Shown one piece after another: positions 46,383-57,364 of a stretch of 64,000 nucleotides of DNA. This DNA is from Amblyomma americanum. Taxonomy: Eukaryota > Arthropoda > Arachnida > Ixodida > Ixodidae. Position 1 is the stretch's first letter, and every line of letters starts with the position of its first letter. A program made the position numbers and the translations under genes. The notes beneath the pieces are model-generated. The model had not been told where the DNA came from. It saw only the letters and a program-made list of their open reading frames with translations, and did no database searches. The DNA lies in assembly GCF_052857255.1 (NCBI RefSeq), contig NC_135500.1, positions 163,800,183-163,864,182 on the forward strand, in the 5' to 3' direction.

Positions 46383-48687
46383 CATTAAGATGCAAAACGA
46401 ACTAGCCCAGTCAGCCGCTTTACTGAATATAGTTTATGAGGCTGTGTGAGCAAGGTAGCTTGCGCGACGCGAGTGCAATGCGTAACAGGTGAATGGGTCG
46501 AATAGAATGAAACGACTTTTTATACCAACAGTCACTGAAGCGCTTGCTAACGTTGCATACGCATGCGGGCGTAGGTTTCCTTACATCTTGATAGTGTTAT
46601 ACGTAATTCAGTTATTCCATGCTAACAGTCGCACGTTATGAAGCACTGTCAGCCTTACGGTGAAACTTATGTGGCCCTTCATGGCGTAATTAAACATTTT
46701 AGAGCAATATCCTTAAATTGATGAGGTTCAGTGTTGACTGCTCACTCCGGCAGTGCGAATGCTCTATTTTAGGCTATGCTTGAACTACCATTCTTCGCAT
46801 TGTTCTTATTCAAACAACACAATGTGGGTATCATTTGAAAGCTTAATTACCCTGCGTCAGTTTATGCACACCACTATAACGCAGCTGCTTCGTCAACATC
46901 ACAAGAGGTGGTATTGCAGATGACGAATTCGATAGCTTCGTTGATTTGACCTACTTAGATAACTTTTCTGAAGAAACTGTTTCACTTAGAATAATTTTGT
47001 TTCGCCTACTTATAGAATAGCTGTGTTCCTATTATTAATTGTCTCACATTGTGCGTAAGTTGAATTTTGCTTGATCGACACAAAGAATTCTGATCGTGAG
47101 AGAATATTACGAAAATCTTCAAATTGTAAAGGCAATTCAAAATCAAGTAATAAAGACAAGTTGCTCACACTTCGCACATTGCAGCAGTATACTGTCCGCT
47201 CCAAATGGTAAAAATATTGCTGCTGTGCACCTTGATGTGAAGCAGATATTCGTGATATTAACTATATTTAAAAGGCCCCCAATAAAACATAAATCACCAA
47301 CCACACAATCTTAGGCCAATTGATACCAGTTAAACAAGTATTCTATATGTAGGCCCAACAAAACTGTCCTAATTGAAGTAGTTGCTTCAGGAGAGTTCTT
47401 TAAGTAGTTCATATTAAAAAAAGTAACGAATTGGTCATCTGCATTATCACCTCTTGTGCAGTTGAGGATCCAGCTACACTTTAGCGATGTGCAGAATTTG
47501 ACAGAGCGTACTTCAAGATTTCTAATGATGCCTACATTGTGCTGTTTGAGCAAAGACAACGTGCAGAATGCTGGTGCGTACATAGCTTAAAATAATGCAC
47601 TTTTTTTTGGTGGTGGCGAGGGTGAGCAATTCGAAGCGACTTCTTTGTGTTAAATCTGTACACCGGTATGAAAGCATTCAGGTGAATTTCAAATACTTGT
47701 AGTTTTTAAAGAATACAAAATTTGTTACTCTTTCAAAAAGTAAAGTCATTAAAGTTCTCGTGGCGTTAACTTCGTGGCTTCGTTCGACGCTTTAACTTTA
47801 AAGTAAAATCACTGCCAGCTCCATGGTGTTCTACTTTATCAAAACATACGTGGTCGCCAAGGTTCATTTCTTTCCGCCTCACAACGCTGTGCTTCGGCCG
47901 CACAATATTTCTTCGTTAATCCTGACCACAGTTCTGCTAATAGCAACCTGACGACTGTGCCCAACAGTCCACATAAAAAAAACTCCAGAAAAAATGGAAG
48001 ACGATAGGTTAACGGTGGCTCCCGACTGCTTATCTCACGTTGGCGTTGCTGCTTTCTTTGTCAGAATTCTAATAAAAACGAAACAGCACATTTCAACCTC
48101 GTTAAGCTACCGTAGTGAAGTCGTTCACTGCCAGCATTTTTCTTTTTTTCTCGATTGGATCAGATTGCTGCACCAGTGTTTTATTCGTTTCTGTGGCAAC
48201 GCACAAGAAATTCCCGCTCCCAACTGGCAGCGTCGCGCCGAAGTGCATGTGACAAGGTAGGAACTTTTAAGCGCTCGGTATTGCGTGTTCCTGTCGTACG
48301 GGGGCACAAGCAACTGTCAAGCGGCTCAAATTAAAGTTGTTCAGCTACCTCGCGAACTTCGCGCCGCAGCCAACCCCTCCTACCCAGCCTCCTTCCCCAG
48401 CCCTCCCAATGGCCTGTTCCTTCAACCTTTCCTGCCCTGCCGTTGTTCACTCGTCGTGTCGCTGCTACGACGAAAAACGACAGTAATCACGATAGACGAA
48501 TCGAGCTCTTTTCACTGAACAACGCGCGCCTTGGCGCTCCCGGGAGTCCGTAATAAACCGTTCGTTCCATGTCGCGTGTACCGACAAAAAGCAAAAAAAG
48601 CAAAGATGGTGTTCTCACACCAGCGCCAATTCCCCAATAATACCCGTCCAAAAAAGATGCGCAGAACCGAGAAGAAGTTTCGCGTCA
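46383..48687. other. No recognisable gene
   Basis: AT-rich sequence with short frames of no recognised family. Confidence 0.4.
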
Positions 48688-48756
48688 GGCAAGCAATACA
48701 CCACATACGAAGCGACGGGCAAAAGCGACGGGCAAGCAATACACCACATACGAAGC
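48688..48756. repeat. 43-bp tandem duplication, 1.6 copies
   Basis: The 26-base block beginning GGCAAGCAATACACCACATA occurs at 48688-48713 and again at 48731-48756, with identical sequence and a 43-base period. A smaller internal duplication (AGCGACGGGCAA, AGCGACGGGCAA) lies at the junction. The identity of the units suggests a recent slippage event. Confidence 0.9.
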
Positions 48757-51343
48757 TTTGTCCCCCACTAAATCGATTTCATTCTGTGTCCAATGAAATG
48801 GAAAAGCTGCAATTTGTTGTGCTTACTTTTTCGTGCTCTCTTCCTGACAAAGGACAGGATAGCCTTAGGACAAGATATGGAGGGAACATCCAGGTTCGCA
48901 AGATGCAGACAGAAGAACAGAAGAGAGGAGCAGGTGGAGTAAAGTAACAAAGTTCATGTATGGGGCTGAAAACTAAAAAGAGAAAAAAGCAAGTCAGAAG
49001 AGAGGAATTCTAGGAAAAGGTTATAAGAAGAAACTAACGTGCCCGGAAGGCGACGGGGTTAAAAAATGTGGGCAAGAAAGTGGTAGGCAATATCGACATT
49101 AAAGCTTTCACTGCTAGACAAGATGGTTTTTTGAGAGGCGCGCAGATTGGGCGGTAGAGAAAGGAAAGAAGAAGAGGACAAAAAAATGTTTGTGCGGGGT
49201 AGGCTGGAGAAAAAGTTTAAAGATATCGGAAAACGAATTCCTCGTAAACAGCAACACCACCAACGCTGTCTTTGAAACGAGAAAGAATCGCGAAAAAGAA
49301 ATAAGAAAATAATAAACGATCCCAGTTTGGAGCCAGCACTGGCCGTCCACTACCGAACGTCGAAGTCCAACGGAAAGAGCAGAAAACACGTCGACGAAGG
49401 AGGACGAAGGCGGAAGGTGCGGCTTGGCACGAAACTCACTGCTTTTAGGGCTTCATTTCGTTTTATATTTGACTTATTTTTTATTTATTTTTGTTTATCT
49501 CTACTTGGTATGCTGTGGATGTTTATTTTCGTGTAGCGGCAATTTCAGGAACTGTCATTGGGAAGCGCCCTTATTTTGCGCCCACTGCCATTGTAACAAT
49601 AGTAGAGCAATCTGCAGAGACAAGGACACAAAGAACGCAGACAGGAACCAGGTTAGCCAGACCCAGAAGCGAGAATTGACAAAGAAAGGGGAAAGGGTAG
49701 GAGAGGAGAGATTGTCGAAGGCGCTAAGGAACGTCACAAACCTTTAGAGCAAAGAATAGAAGCACAGTAACAGCTAGCAGACACCAGCGACCACCAGCGC
49801 GACTGGTGTGTCCTGCAGTTTCTTTCATCTCCTGGTGCTGTTGTTGAGGTGTCAGAAGTGCAACATTGAGCTCTAGGTTAAGTTTGTATTTTGCTTTCTT
49901 TTTACACGGGGATCGAGGGAGTGCAGCCTTAAGGAATGAAGCAAAATGCGCATTGGGAGCTCAATCTGTGCGACTGTTCGATCAATGTTATTCGCTCGTC
50001 GAAATGAATAGAGATGGCACAGAGCAAAGGCTTGGAATCCCGGGCATCACCTGCGATTGATATTTTTTTCATGTGCCGGAGTGGCGAGAAGGTCAATGTA
50101 CCAGTTAGGTGTGTTTTGTATTCTGTGGACAGACTTGCGTTCTGGCATTGCTTTACTTCACTGTTTTACTTTTGCTTATTTCGACTTCTTGTTACCTGTG
50201 CCTGGCGCCGGTGATGCCGCTTTTCCAGTATCGTGCGCCACTGAAAGGACGCCATGCGTTGTGCTGCGTTGGCTCGTCGGGCATTGAATTCGTTTCGTTT
50301 GAGACTTGTAGCAGAATGGCTCGCTATTACGGCGCCGATATGGAATCATTGAACACATACTCTTTCCGATAGATGCTCTATGTTGGCTTATTGTTGCTCG
50401 CATACTGACGTTACAAGCTTGGGAATGGGACAGGCTTTACAAGAGAGCAGCAGCTTGGCTATACACTTAAGTCCGACGGAACACAGATTGAACACCGCGC
50501 TTAGCAAAACAGCGCCAGCAGACATATGTTACTCCAGTGTAGTTATAAGATAAGTTGTCATTGTTAAAATACTCCTCACGTGTCAAGGAGCATAAACAAA
50601 GGCTACAAGTGACTCATAGACTAAGGTGCTGACCGGCAGTTCCAGTACACAAATGAAGTTGGATAGTACATGTCAGTGAGGCGGAACATCAAGAGATCAG
50701 AGTAAGCGCATTTCTGATTATTTATTTTTCCCGAGCTCTGGAGTGGTACAAGATCTTCGAGACATGTAAGATTCATTGACACCAGCTGGAAACCAGAAAG
50801 CTATCCTAACCGTAATACTAGTATTGCAGCTAATAGGCTGTATGCTAACATTGCTGATTAAGCCATTAAAATGCAAACCAGTGCAGGTGGCGGAATTTAA
50901 AACACAAGGAAGACGACTATCTTTCTTAAAATAATATACAGTTGACAGTATAAATGCACGCAAAACGCATTCATTTTATTGACTGGCATAATTGTATGAA
51001 AAAAAAACGCGATAAGGTGTAGCCGCGTTGTTTGCCGGTGATTTTGGTCTTTTCTCCAGTTCCTGTGTTCTATTTAAAAAATAAACAACAATCCATAATA
51101 AACGAGCATTGAGAACGTCTTTAGTAAAGATCACTAAGTCATTTATTGTTATTGCTCTTCGCACCCTCTCAAAACGAGGCGAAATATGATCTAAATGCCA
51201 GACCCTTGAATGTCCTTATCAATAGGAATGAAATCTTCTAAGATTCATATAGATAAACTACGGCCACTATTTTAATATACACAAGATAATTTGAAAAAAA
51301 ATTCGGAAATTTATTATGCTCCACTTCTGTCATTATAATGAGC
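48757..51343. other. No recognisable gene
   Basis: AT-rich or mixed sequence with short, unrecognised frames up to the target duplication of the LTR element. Confidence 0.4.
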
Positions 51344-51348
51344 ATCAG
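51344..51348. repeat. Target-site duplication, left
   Basis: ATCAG directly abuts the left LTR and is repeated at 56026-56030 directly beyond the right LTR. A 5-bp duplication is usual for Ty3/gypsy integrases. Confidence 0.85.
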
Positions 51349-51484
51349 TGTGGTGGCGCGAAGCGCCGAGGGACCAGACTAGGATACATTGACGGGGTAT
51401 CGGGAACGCCCCTTTATTCCCATGACTGTCGCTTATATACAGTAGAGATGAATGATGGGTAGCGCCCCCTATACACACACAACA
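51349..51484 (-). repeat. 3' LTR
   Basis: 136 bases, starting TG and ending CA on either strand. On the element's strand it holds a TATA-like box (TATATAA, 51433-51439) and an AATAAA polyadenylation signal (51413-51418). It aligns with 55892-56025 along its length. Confidence 0.9.
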
Positions 51485-51503
51485 TATCCCCCCCCCCCTT
51501 TAA
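51485..51503 (-). other. Polypurine tract
   Basis: On the minus strand a run of A then eleven G (plus-strand C run 51488-51498) lies directly upstream of the 3' LTR, where plus-strand DNA synthesis is primed during reverse transcription. The three bases ATA separate it from the LTR. Confidence 0.8.
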
Positions 51504-51581
51504 CACAACAGAACGTAAATAACAAAATGAAATCTAACTATTGACGCTTCACAGCACATGGCACGCCCCAGTCTTTCGGTC

Positions 51582-52712
51582 TCAGGCAAACTCGTCCCTA
51601 TACCTTACTGGCGGTCTTCTAGTTCGTTGCGGTCCAGCGGAGTCCTGCTGGTCAAGTAGCTGAGGTGCAGACTCCGTTGATGTGGCCGGTGCATTTCCAG
51701 GACGCGGAGCGCTCTTTTCTGTGTCCTCACTTTTTTCCAGTTCAGATTCGTCCATGAACGTAGCGGGCGTCTCTGGTTCCGCCCTATCACCTGCATGAGT
51801 GTATAGGTCACAGGAAAATCTTCTGGCTGCAGCACGTCGCTCTATAGCTGTGTCAGCTGATGCTTGTACACCTTCGCCCCCTCCTTTGGCAATTACCGTC
51901 AGCTTCGATGCATACCATTTAGTGCCGTTTGCGAACAAAAATGAATACTTGTCCGCTCGTCTCTCTACTTCCATTGGCAAGGAAAAGTTGCGCTCCATCT
52001 TCGGTCCACCTTGTTTTATTTTCACGAAATTTCCTGGTTCAATGGTGGACCTTCTGGCACCGCGTTTTTCATCTGCATACCTTTTTGTTCGTTGCTGCTG
52101 CTCTATGATCTGATGTTTAAACTTTTCTATGGCAACTAGAGGTTCTTCTAAAAGTTCCTTTTCAGTAAGGTCCATTACATTCAGTCTTGTCCTCGGTCTT
52201 CTTCCATGTTGCAGGAAGACCGGTGATGAACCTGTAGCTGCATGCGCGGTGCCCCTATACACACCCAGGTACTCGCAGATTGCCTCCTTCAGCGGCCTTC
52301 GTTCCAACGCCGCGACCTGGAAATATTCCTTCAGCATTCGGCGGTTAAACCGCTTAATCTGCCCATTGCTTTGTGGACAGTACGATGTTGATACGCAGTG
52401 CTCAATTCCTCGGTCTTGCAAAAACTGGTCAAAATATGTAGACATGAACTGGCGTCCATTGTCCTTCACGATGATGTTCGGGTACCCTTCTCTTGCAAAC
52501 AGTTCTAGGAGTACTTTTATAACAGCCAGTATAGTTATCCTGGACATGAATACCACCCCAGGCCACTTGCTGCGGTAATCAATGACAGTTACCGCAAATC
52601 TGCACTCTAGAGGTGCTCGCTCCATCGATCCGGCGATGTCGATTCCGAGCTCTTCCCAGGGCTTCTCTGGCCCCAGCACTGGTTGCAACGGAGGTCTCAC
52701 CGTTTTTGCCAA
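51582..52712 (-). pseudogene. Integrase core and C-terminus, catalytic Glu lost
   Basis: An open frame of 376 codons encodes the integrase catalytic domain that would insert the element's cDNA. The first Asp is residue 25 (LGIDIAG) and the second is residue 84 (VKDNGRQF). The third acidic residue should be 36 positions further on, at residue 120 (SNGQIKRFNRR), but it is Lys. Replacement of this Glu abolishes integrase chemistry in the family. Downstream there is a chromodomain-free C-terminal region with a NFVKIKQGG-type strand and an acidic tail ending RRPPVRYRDEFA. The frame's Met is simply the first after the SINE insertion; the true N-terminal zinc finger lies on the other side of it. No envelope follows. 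Confidence 0.9.
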
Positions 52713-52725
52713 TTTTGGAGCCCTC

Positions 52726-52868
52726 CGCTACGGCACCTCCTTCTTCCTTTCTTCTTCCACTCCCTCCTTTATCCCTTCCCTTACGGCGCGGTTCAGGTGT
52801 CCAACAATATATGAGACAGATACTGCGCCATTTCCTTTACCCCAAAAACCAATTATTATTATTATCAT
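52726..52868 (+). mobile_element. SINE fragment nested in integrase gene
   Basis: About 143 bases in the plus orientation, opposite to the host element. It begins GGAGCCCTCCGCTACGGCAC, passes through TACGGCGCGGTTCAGGTGTC and TATGAGACAGATACTGCGCC, and ends in an ATT repeat tail. The first words overlap the body shared by the other SINEs here; the tail differs, so it is a related subfamily (Ruka-like by memory). The tRNA head is missing, as in 5'-truncated retroposition. No clear target duplication was seen. Confidence 0.8.
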
Positions 52869-52871
52869 GCT

Positions 52872-53000
52872 TTACAAACTGCACATGTTAATAATCACAT
52901 CTTCAACTTCATTGTACATTCCGGGCCACTAATACTGTTCTCTCAATCTTTGTTTTGTTCGCACAGTGCCTGGATGCGATTCGTGTGCCATCATGACCAA
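52872..53000 (-). pseudogene. Integrase N-terminal zinc-binding region
   Basis: The minus-strand reading gives MMAHESHPGTVRTKQRLREQ, then a stop, then WPGM, matching the His pair (HESH) and following helix of gypsy integrase HHCC domains. The Cys pair (CAVC) is found in a second frame about 20 residues later, so a frameshift separates the two halves. The SINE begins immediately after the Cys pair. Confidence 0.75.
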
Positions 53001-53270
53001 ACTAGAAGTGAGTGCCGCAGGGGCTACGACTCGTTCAGCCCCAAACAGTAGTCCATCTATCACGGACAGCTATCCCTGAACGCGAAAATACAACCATAGT
53101 TTTCCGGCTAAACAGTTCTACTCCGGCCATCTAGACATAACGTATCGTGCTACCTCGTTTAGCAGCGGATCATCAGCTGTTGCTGCTTGTAGTTCACTCT
53201 TGGTTGTCAGGCTCGAAATGGCAGCGACAACCTCTTCCACAGGTTCGTCCTCAGACAACCTCAAAGGCTA

Positions 53271-53666
53271 CCGAGAAAGTGCGTCCGCGACGACATTGGT
53301 TTGTCCTTTTGTATATTGCATTGTAAAATTGTATCGCAACAATCTAGCACACCAGCGTTCAATTCGCAGTGAACGACTTCCAACCCCGTTTGTTGACAGC
53401 AGTGTTACCGATGCCTGATGGTCAGTCTTTAGCACAAACCTGCGGCCCCACAGATATATATGTCAATGTTCGCATGCCGATAAACATGTAAGCGCCTCTC
53501 GTTCTCTGGTAGAGTACTTTCGTTCTTGTGGATTTAGTGTCCTGGAAGAGAATGTGACTGTGCGCACATCGCCGTCAACTACCAGCTGCAGCACAGCTCC
53601 AAGCCCATATGCAGATGCATCCAGCATCACCTGTTCAGGCAAAGACACGTCGAACATCGCCACCAC
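53271..53666 (-). pseudogene. RNase H domain
   Basis: It starts within MLDASAYGLGAVLQ (the first catalytic Asp in the DAS motif), continues through SSRTLNPQERKYSTREREAL with the catalytic Glu region, and after a stop at 53463-53465 reads LKTDHQASVTLLST (third catalytic Asp) and NVVADALSR. The frame is the same as the reverse transcriptase upstream. In the living element this domain removes the RNA template. The internal stop and a second stop at 53268-53270 break it. Confidence 0.85.
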
Positions 53667-53705
53667 TGCACATGCTTACGGCGTCGCCTTGACCTTAAGA
53701 AAACT

Positions 53706-54116
53706 TTACTCTGCGTCCTCGTCCCACACGAACTCTTGGCCCTTTCGGGGAAGCCTTCGCAGCGGTTCCACCACTTCTGCATAATGTGGAAGAAAGTGGG
53801 AATAACAACCTACGAGCCCAAGAAGTGATCGCAACGCCACTAAATCAGTCGACGCTGGTGCCTTAGGTATAGCATCTACCTTTGATTTGAGTGGACCAAG
53901 ACCAGGTGCACTCACATGGTGACCTAAATATGACAGTTCTTGGGCCCCGAATAGGCATTTATGATTCAGCTGCATCCCAGCGCTGGCGATCCGGCCCAAT
54001 ACCTCGTGGAGGTCTATGATGTCATCGATATAGAACAATACACTCCTGCGGCCTTTCAAAATTTCTTGCATCATTCGCTGAAAGGCGGCTGCTGTTGATG
54101 CGAGACCGTAACACAA
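53706..54116 (-). pseudogene. Reverse transcriptase, C-terminal half
   Basis: The frame begins at MCYGLASTAAAFQRMM and keeps the active-site YIDD at residues 29-32. The segment that normally follows (V-x-G plus a helix with E-H) is missing, as a deletion directly after YIDDII. LSYLGHHVS and the LRSLLGLVGCYSHFLPHYAE thumb/connection region follow, then a stop at 53706-53708. It is in frame with the N-terminal RT half across two stops and with RNase H downstream. Confidence 0.88.
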
Positions 54117-54188
54117 CCTGCGTAACCGAAATTATCCTTCATGCGAGATAAACATCGTTATTTCAAAACTCGCTTCTGCTAATTCCAA

Positions 54189-54752
54189 TTAGGGATAGGC
54201 TGAGGCAAGGTCTAATTTCGAAAACAATGTTGCTCCACTCAACACATGCAACAGTTCTCTGTGTGGTAAAGGAAACCCATCAACAACCACCGCTTTGTTC
54301 GGCTCACCCAAATCAACACATAGGCGAATACTGACATCCTTCTTCTGTACAACTGCTATAAAAGACACCCATTCTGCAACATTAACCCATTCTATAATGC
54401 CAGCTTCCAGCAATCTTTCCAGCTCAGCTGCTACTTTCTCCCATAAGGTCAGGGGCAAGCGTCGAAGTTCCGCCGCTACTGGTTCGACTTCTGAGCGCAA
54501 CTTCACAGAGTGCACAAAGTTCTTCACTAGTCCCAACTTATTCGCAAAAAGAAAGGAAGACTCACACATATCGGGAGGGAGTGACGGCGAACTGGCCGTG
54601 ATCTGCGGAAACTCCTGCGCCATACCATCGATATGCAACTGTAACTGTTGCACAGCATCCAGTCCCACCAATGCCATGCCTTGAGGAATAACATAAAAGC
54701 GCAGGTAAGTCGAGTTGTTCCCGCTCACAACACTGGCTACAAAATATCCCAT
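54189..54752 (-). pseudogene. Protease end and reverse transcriptase N-terminal half
   Basis: About residues 20-40 (FYVIPQGMALVGLDAVQQL) match the end of a retroviral-type protease (the G-hydrophobic-D pattern). From about residue 75 the RT begins: AELRRLPLTLWEKVAAELER, IIEW, FIAVVQKKD, RLCVDL (catalytic Asp of the first motif in CVDL), DGFPLP and ATLFSKLDLASAY. A stop interrupts it at 54189-54191, and another lies in frame about 50 bases further on before the YIDD half. Confidence 0.88.
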
Positions 54753-55092
54753 GACCTGAATTTCCGTGTAAAAAATCCAGCAGAGTTGCAGTAGTTGAAA
54801 TTAAAGGAAACCTGCTGGTGAACGTGGCCCGATAAAGGTGTTCTGGCAGAATAGACACAGACGACCCAGTATCCACCAGCAGTTGCAACTGCTCGCTCTC
54901 AATGACGACATCAACGACCAGGGACCTTCGTTCCGCTTGTCTGACAGCCAGCACGAGCAGCCCATCCTCTTCACAAGAGCCGTCGTTTTGAATTCGGTCG
55001 TTGTGAAAACCGCAGACCGCTTGAATATGTCCGATTTTATGGCATCTGAAACAACGCTTTCCTTGCGCTCTGCAACCTCGGGAATTTGCCAA
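54562..55092 (-). pseudogene. Gag zinc knuckle and protease start
   Basis: Residues 14-27 (CFRCHKIGHIQAVC) form a CX2CX4HX4C zinc knuckle of nucleocapsid type, which binds the element's RNA. Residues 74-78 (DTGSS) are the aspartic protease active site, within LVDTGSSVSILP. After about residue 90 the frame leaves the family, and the protease end continues in the frame of 54189-54752, so a frameshift lies between about 54752 and 54820. The first Met is not a natural start. Confidence 0.88.
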
Positions 55093-55116
55093 GTGCCTTG
55101 TAGAGCCGCACCGGTA

Positions 55117-55449
55117 TCATTTTTGCACCCGCGGCATTATCGAGTCGTTTTCTTGGCCCCCTCCTTTCGAAACATGATGCACTATGTCCGGTTGTAGTGG
55201 CCTTTGATCAAAGACCTCAGCACCTCCCGCTGCCTGCAAGTACGTTTGCAGAATTTCTACCGCCTCAGTCAACGTAAGTTTTGACCACTTCACAGGTAGA
55301 TTCTGTCGCATCTCAGTACTTCGCACTCCGTCAACAGCCTTGTCCCGTAGATCCGCCTCCAATAAATCCCCAAAGTTGCATGTCATTGCTAACTGTCGGA
55401 GCGCACTGACGTGTGCTCGTATCGCTTCATTTGGTAACTGTCTCCTCAA
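55117..55449 (-). pseudogene. Gag capsid region
   Basis: Read on the minus strand as RRQLPNEAIRAHVSALRQLA and DLRDKAVDGVRSTEMRQNLP, this fits the capsid C-terminal helices of Mag-type Gag (the Q-x-P-x-E-x-I start and the L-R-D-x-V-G segment). TLTEAVEILQTYLQAA fits the last helix before the nucleocapsid. Capsid would form the particle shell. Confidence 0.8.
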
Positions 55450-55622
55450 CGTGAATCGACGTCGCTAGAATAATAAGTGCACGGTGCTTGAAAAATTATG
55501 CTCAGTAGGCCAAGTGCTTTGGTATAACAATTCTCTTCACTTGCCTCTACCTTGTCCTTTTCTGTGGCTGGCGTTGGCGTCTTTGCTGGCTCCGGACCCA
55601 AAGTGCAGAAAACACGGCGTCC

Positions 55623-55790
55623 TTAAACCGCAAGGCATTCTAGCAGAATGGCCTTTTCCCGCAGGGGCGGGTGCGTCTCCAGCCCCGTAGCTTGCAGAAA
55701 ATTGGTGAAATCATCACGCCACTGCTCCCAGAAAATCGTCGCGTCTCTGGGCGTTTCAAGAAAAGGCAGTAATGGCGGCAGTCCGATCGC
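55623..55790 (-). pseudogene. Gag N-terminal region
   Basis: In a different frame from the capsid, the minus strand reads LETPRDATIFWEQWRDDFTN and LREKAILLECL, which fit the start of Gag in this lineage (W-x-x-W/F-x-x-F then a K-A-x-L-L-x-C-L helix). It stops at 55623-55625. Between here and 55449 the reading is broken by frame changes. Confidence 0.65.
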
Positions 55791-55870
55791 TTTTATCCCG
55801 TAGGCGACGCTCCTTGGGCGAACCGCGGCAGCAGAAAAAATTAAGACAGGCTAAAAACACTTCGTTACTA

Positions 55871-55888
55871 TCTTCATCGACTGCGCCA
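55871..55888 (-). other. tRNA primer-binding site
   Basis: On the minus strand TGGCGCAGTCGATGAAGA starts three bases inside the 5' LTR. A TGG start next to the LTR is the complement of a tRNA CCA end. The wording resembles the tRNA-Ser-type sites I recall for Mag and 17.6-like elements; the tRNA identity is not verified. Confidence 0.75.
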
Positions 55889-55891
55889 GTA

Positions 55892-56025
55892 TGTGGCGGC
55901 GCGAACCGCCGATGGAAGAGACTAGGCTACATTGACGGGGTATCGGGAACGCCCCTATATTCCTATGACTGTCGCATATATACAGATGAGATGAATGATG
56001 GGTAGCGCCTTACACATACACAAAA
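55892..56025 (-). repeat. 5' LTR
   Basis: 134 bases, aligning with the 3' LTR. The TATA-like region is kept (ATATATGCG in place of ATATAAGCG), but the AATAAA signal has become AATATA. The terminal CA/TG is eroded at the outer end (ACAAAA). Confidence 0.9.
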
Positions 56026-56030
56026 ATCAG
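56026..56030. repeat. Target-site duplication, right
   Basis: ATCAG, identical to 51344-51348. Confidence 0.85.
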
Positions 56031-57364
56031 CATCATACCGAGAGCTCCAGAAAAACTCCTAACAGGAAACGGACTGACCGTGTGTCACTGAGCTTTGTGG
56101 ATAAAGGATAATTAATCATGACTTTGCGGTTTGCGCCTGATGAAAGGTGAAAAATGTTTTAATGTCTGTGCGCTTAATTTGTGCTGATGTTGCAAATGAA
56201 GATTCGTGGTTTGGAGTTACTTTCCAGTCGAAATTGCTACCTTCAATCATTAGGATTTTAACGATGTTTTGCGAGGTAGTTTAGAAAAGCAGAGAAAGCG
56301 GGAGGTCTTTCTTCGTACAGGACTTCGAGCTTGTGATTACTTATGTAAAATAAATTTTTGAATATTTTATAAGCGCAGGCCAGTTCTAAATAACTCCAAC
56401 GAAATATAAATGTAAACTAAGCACGTCGAGAAATAAATGGTATAAAAATTATTCGTTTCATTTGAAATCAAGCATTTGGAAGCTCCTAACACCTCTCATT
56501 TCCGGCATCTCGCTTCATTAGACTACCGTCGCCATGATTCTAATTAAACTCACTGCCCTAAAGGACGTGTGCCAATAATTTCCGACTTCCCGTCTCCTGG
56601 ATCATCCCATCGCAGTCTCATCCCAGCTAATTTTCGAACCTGCACCATTCCAACTGAGTCGCTGCTACCGTCGATTGCATTCGTTTTCCCTTACTACGCA
56701 GTGTATCTTTACAGTAGACCACCAGTTGTCAATTGTCAGTAACACTTGCTATAGGCACTTTCATTTGCTTTACTTCAAATAAGCAAGATTGCCTTCAGTT
56801 GCGGTCTCATTTCTAAATTACGTCGCTATTGTGCTACGTCTTCGTGTCAAACGCATGATTTTCGTTCCATCCCTAGTTGTGTTCTCTTCCCAACTATTTC
56901 GAATCGTTTATATATTATAGGCGAAATGCGAAGACTGTAGTGTGCTGTGCGATGCCAGAGAACGTTAATGAACCCCAGGTAGTCTAAAATAATCCGGAAC
57001 CTTTCACTATCGTTTAACTCACAGACCATGCGTTTCGCTTCGGGACGTTGAATGGCACAATTGTTTTTTGATCACATCCTCTAGGCCCTATCTGCAAATT
57101 AATCTGATGTGCTGATTAGAAAGACAAGATTGTCTGCTAATCAGAAGTTGCTGAAGTAGTCTGACTTAATTGTTACACCAATCTTCAACTCTCTCAGTAG
57201 TTATTATCCTGCATGAATTCACTCGGAATTGAATACTTTATAATTTATGTATTCTCATGCTCTTTACGGAGCTTGCTTTGAATTGTTCGTTGCATTAAGC
57301 AGCATTTCAACGTACAGTTTCCCTATGGTCTGGTCAGCAATATATTGCATCGCTGCTGATAGTT
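56031..57364. other. No recognisable gene, AT-rich
   Basis: AT-rich flank of the LTR element with short, unrecognised frames. Confidence 0.45.

Larger units (their letters stand above)
51349..56025 (-). mobile_element. Mag-like Ty3/gypsy LTR retrotransposon, inactive
   Basis: A complete but dead element of about 4.7 kb on the minus strand. Its order is 5' LTR, primer-binding site, gag with a CCHC zinc knuckle, protease, reverse transcriptase, RNase H, integrase, polypurine tract and 3' LTR. There is no envelope gene between integrase and the 3' LTR. The very short LTRs, the single zinc knuckle and an integrase ending in a PPVRYRDEFA-type tail fit the Mag lineage as I know it. Stops, frameshifts, an RT deletion and an integrase active-site change inactivate it. 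A SINE fragment (52726-52868) is inserted in pol. LTR divergence of about one site in ten, counted by eye, points to an old insertion. Confidence 0.92.
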
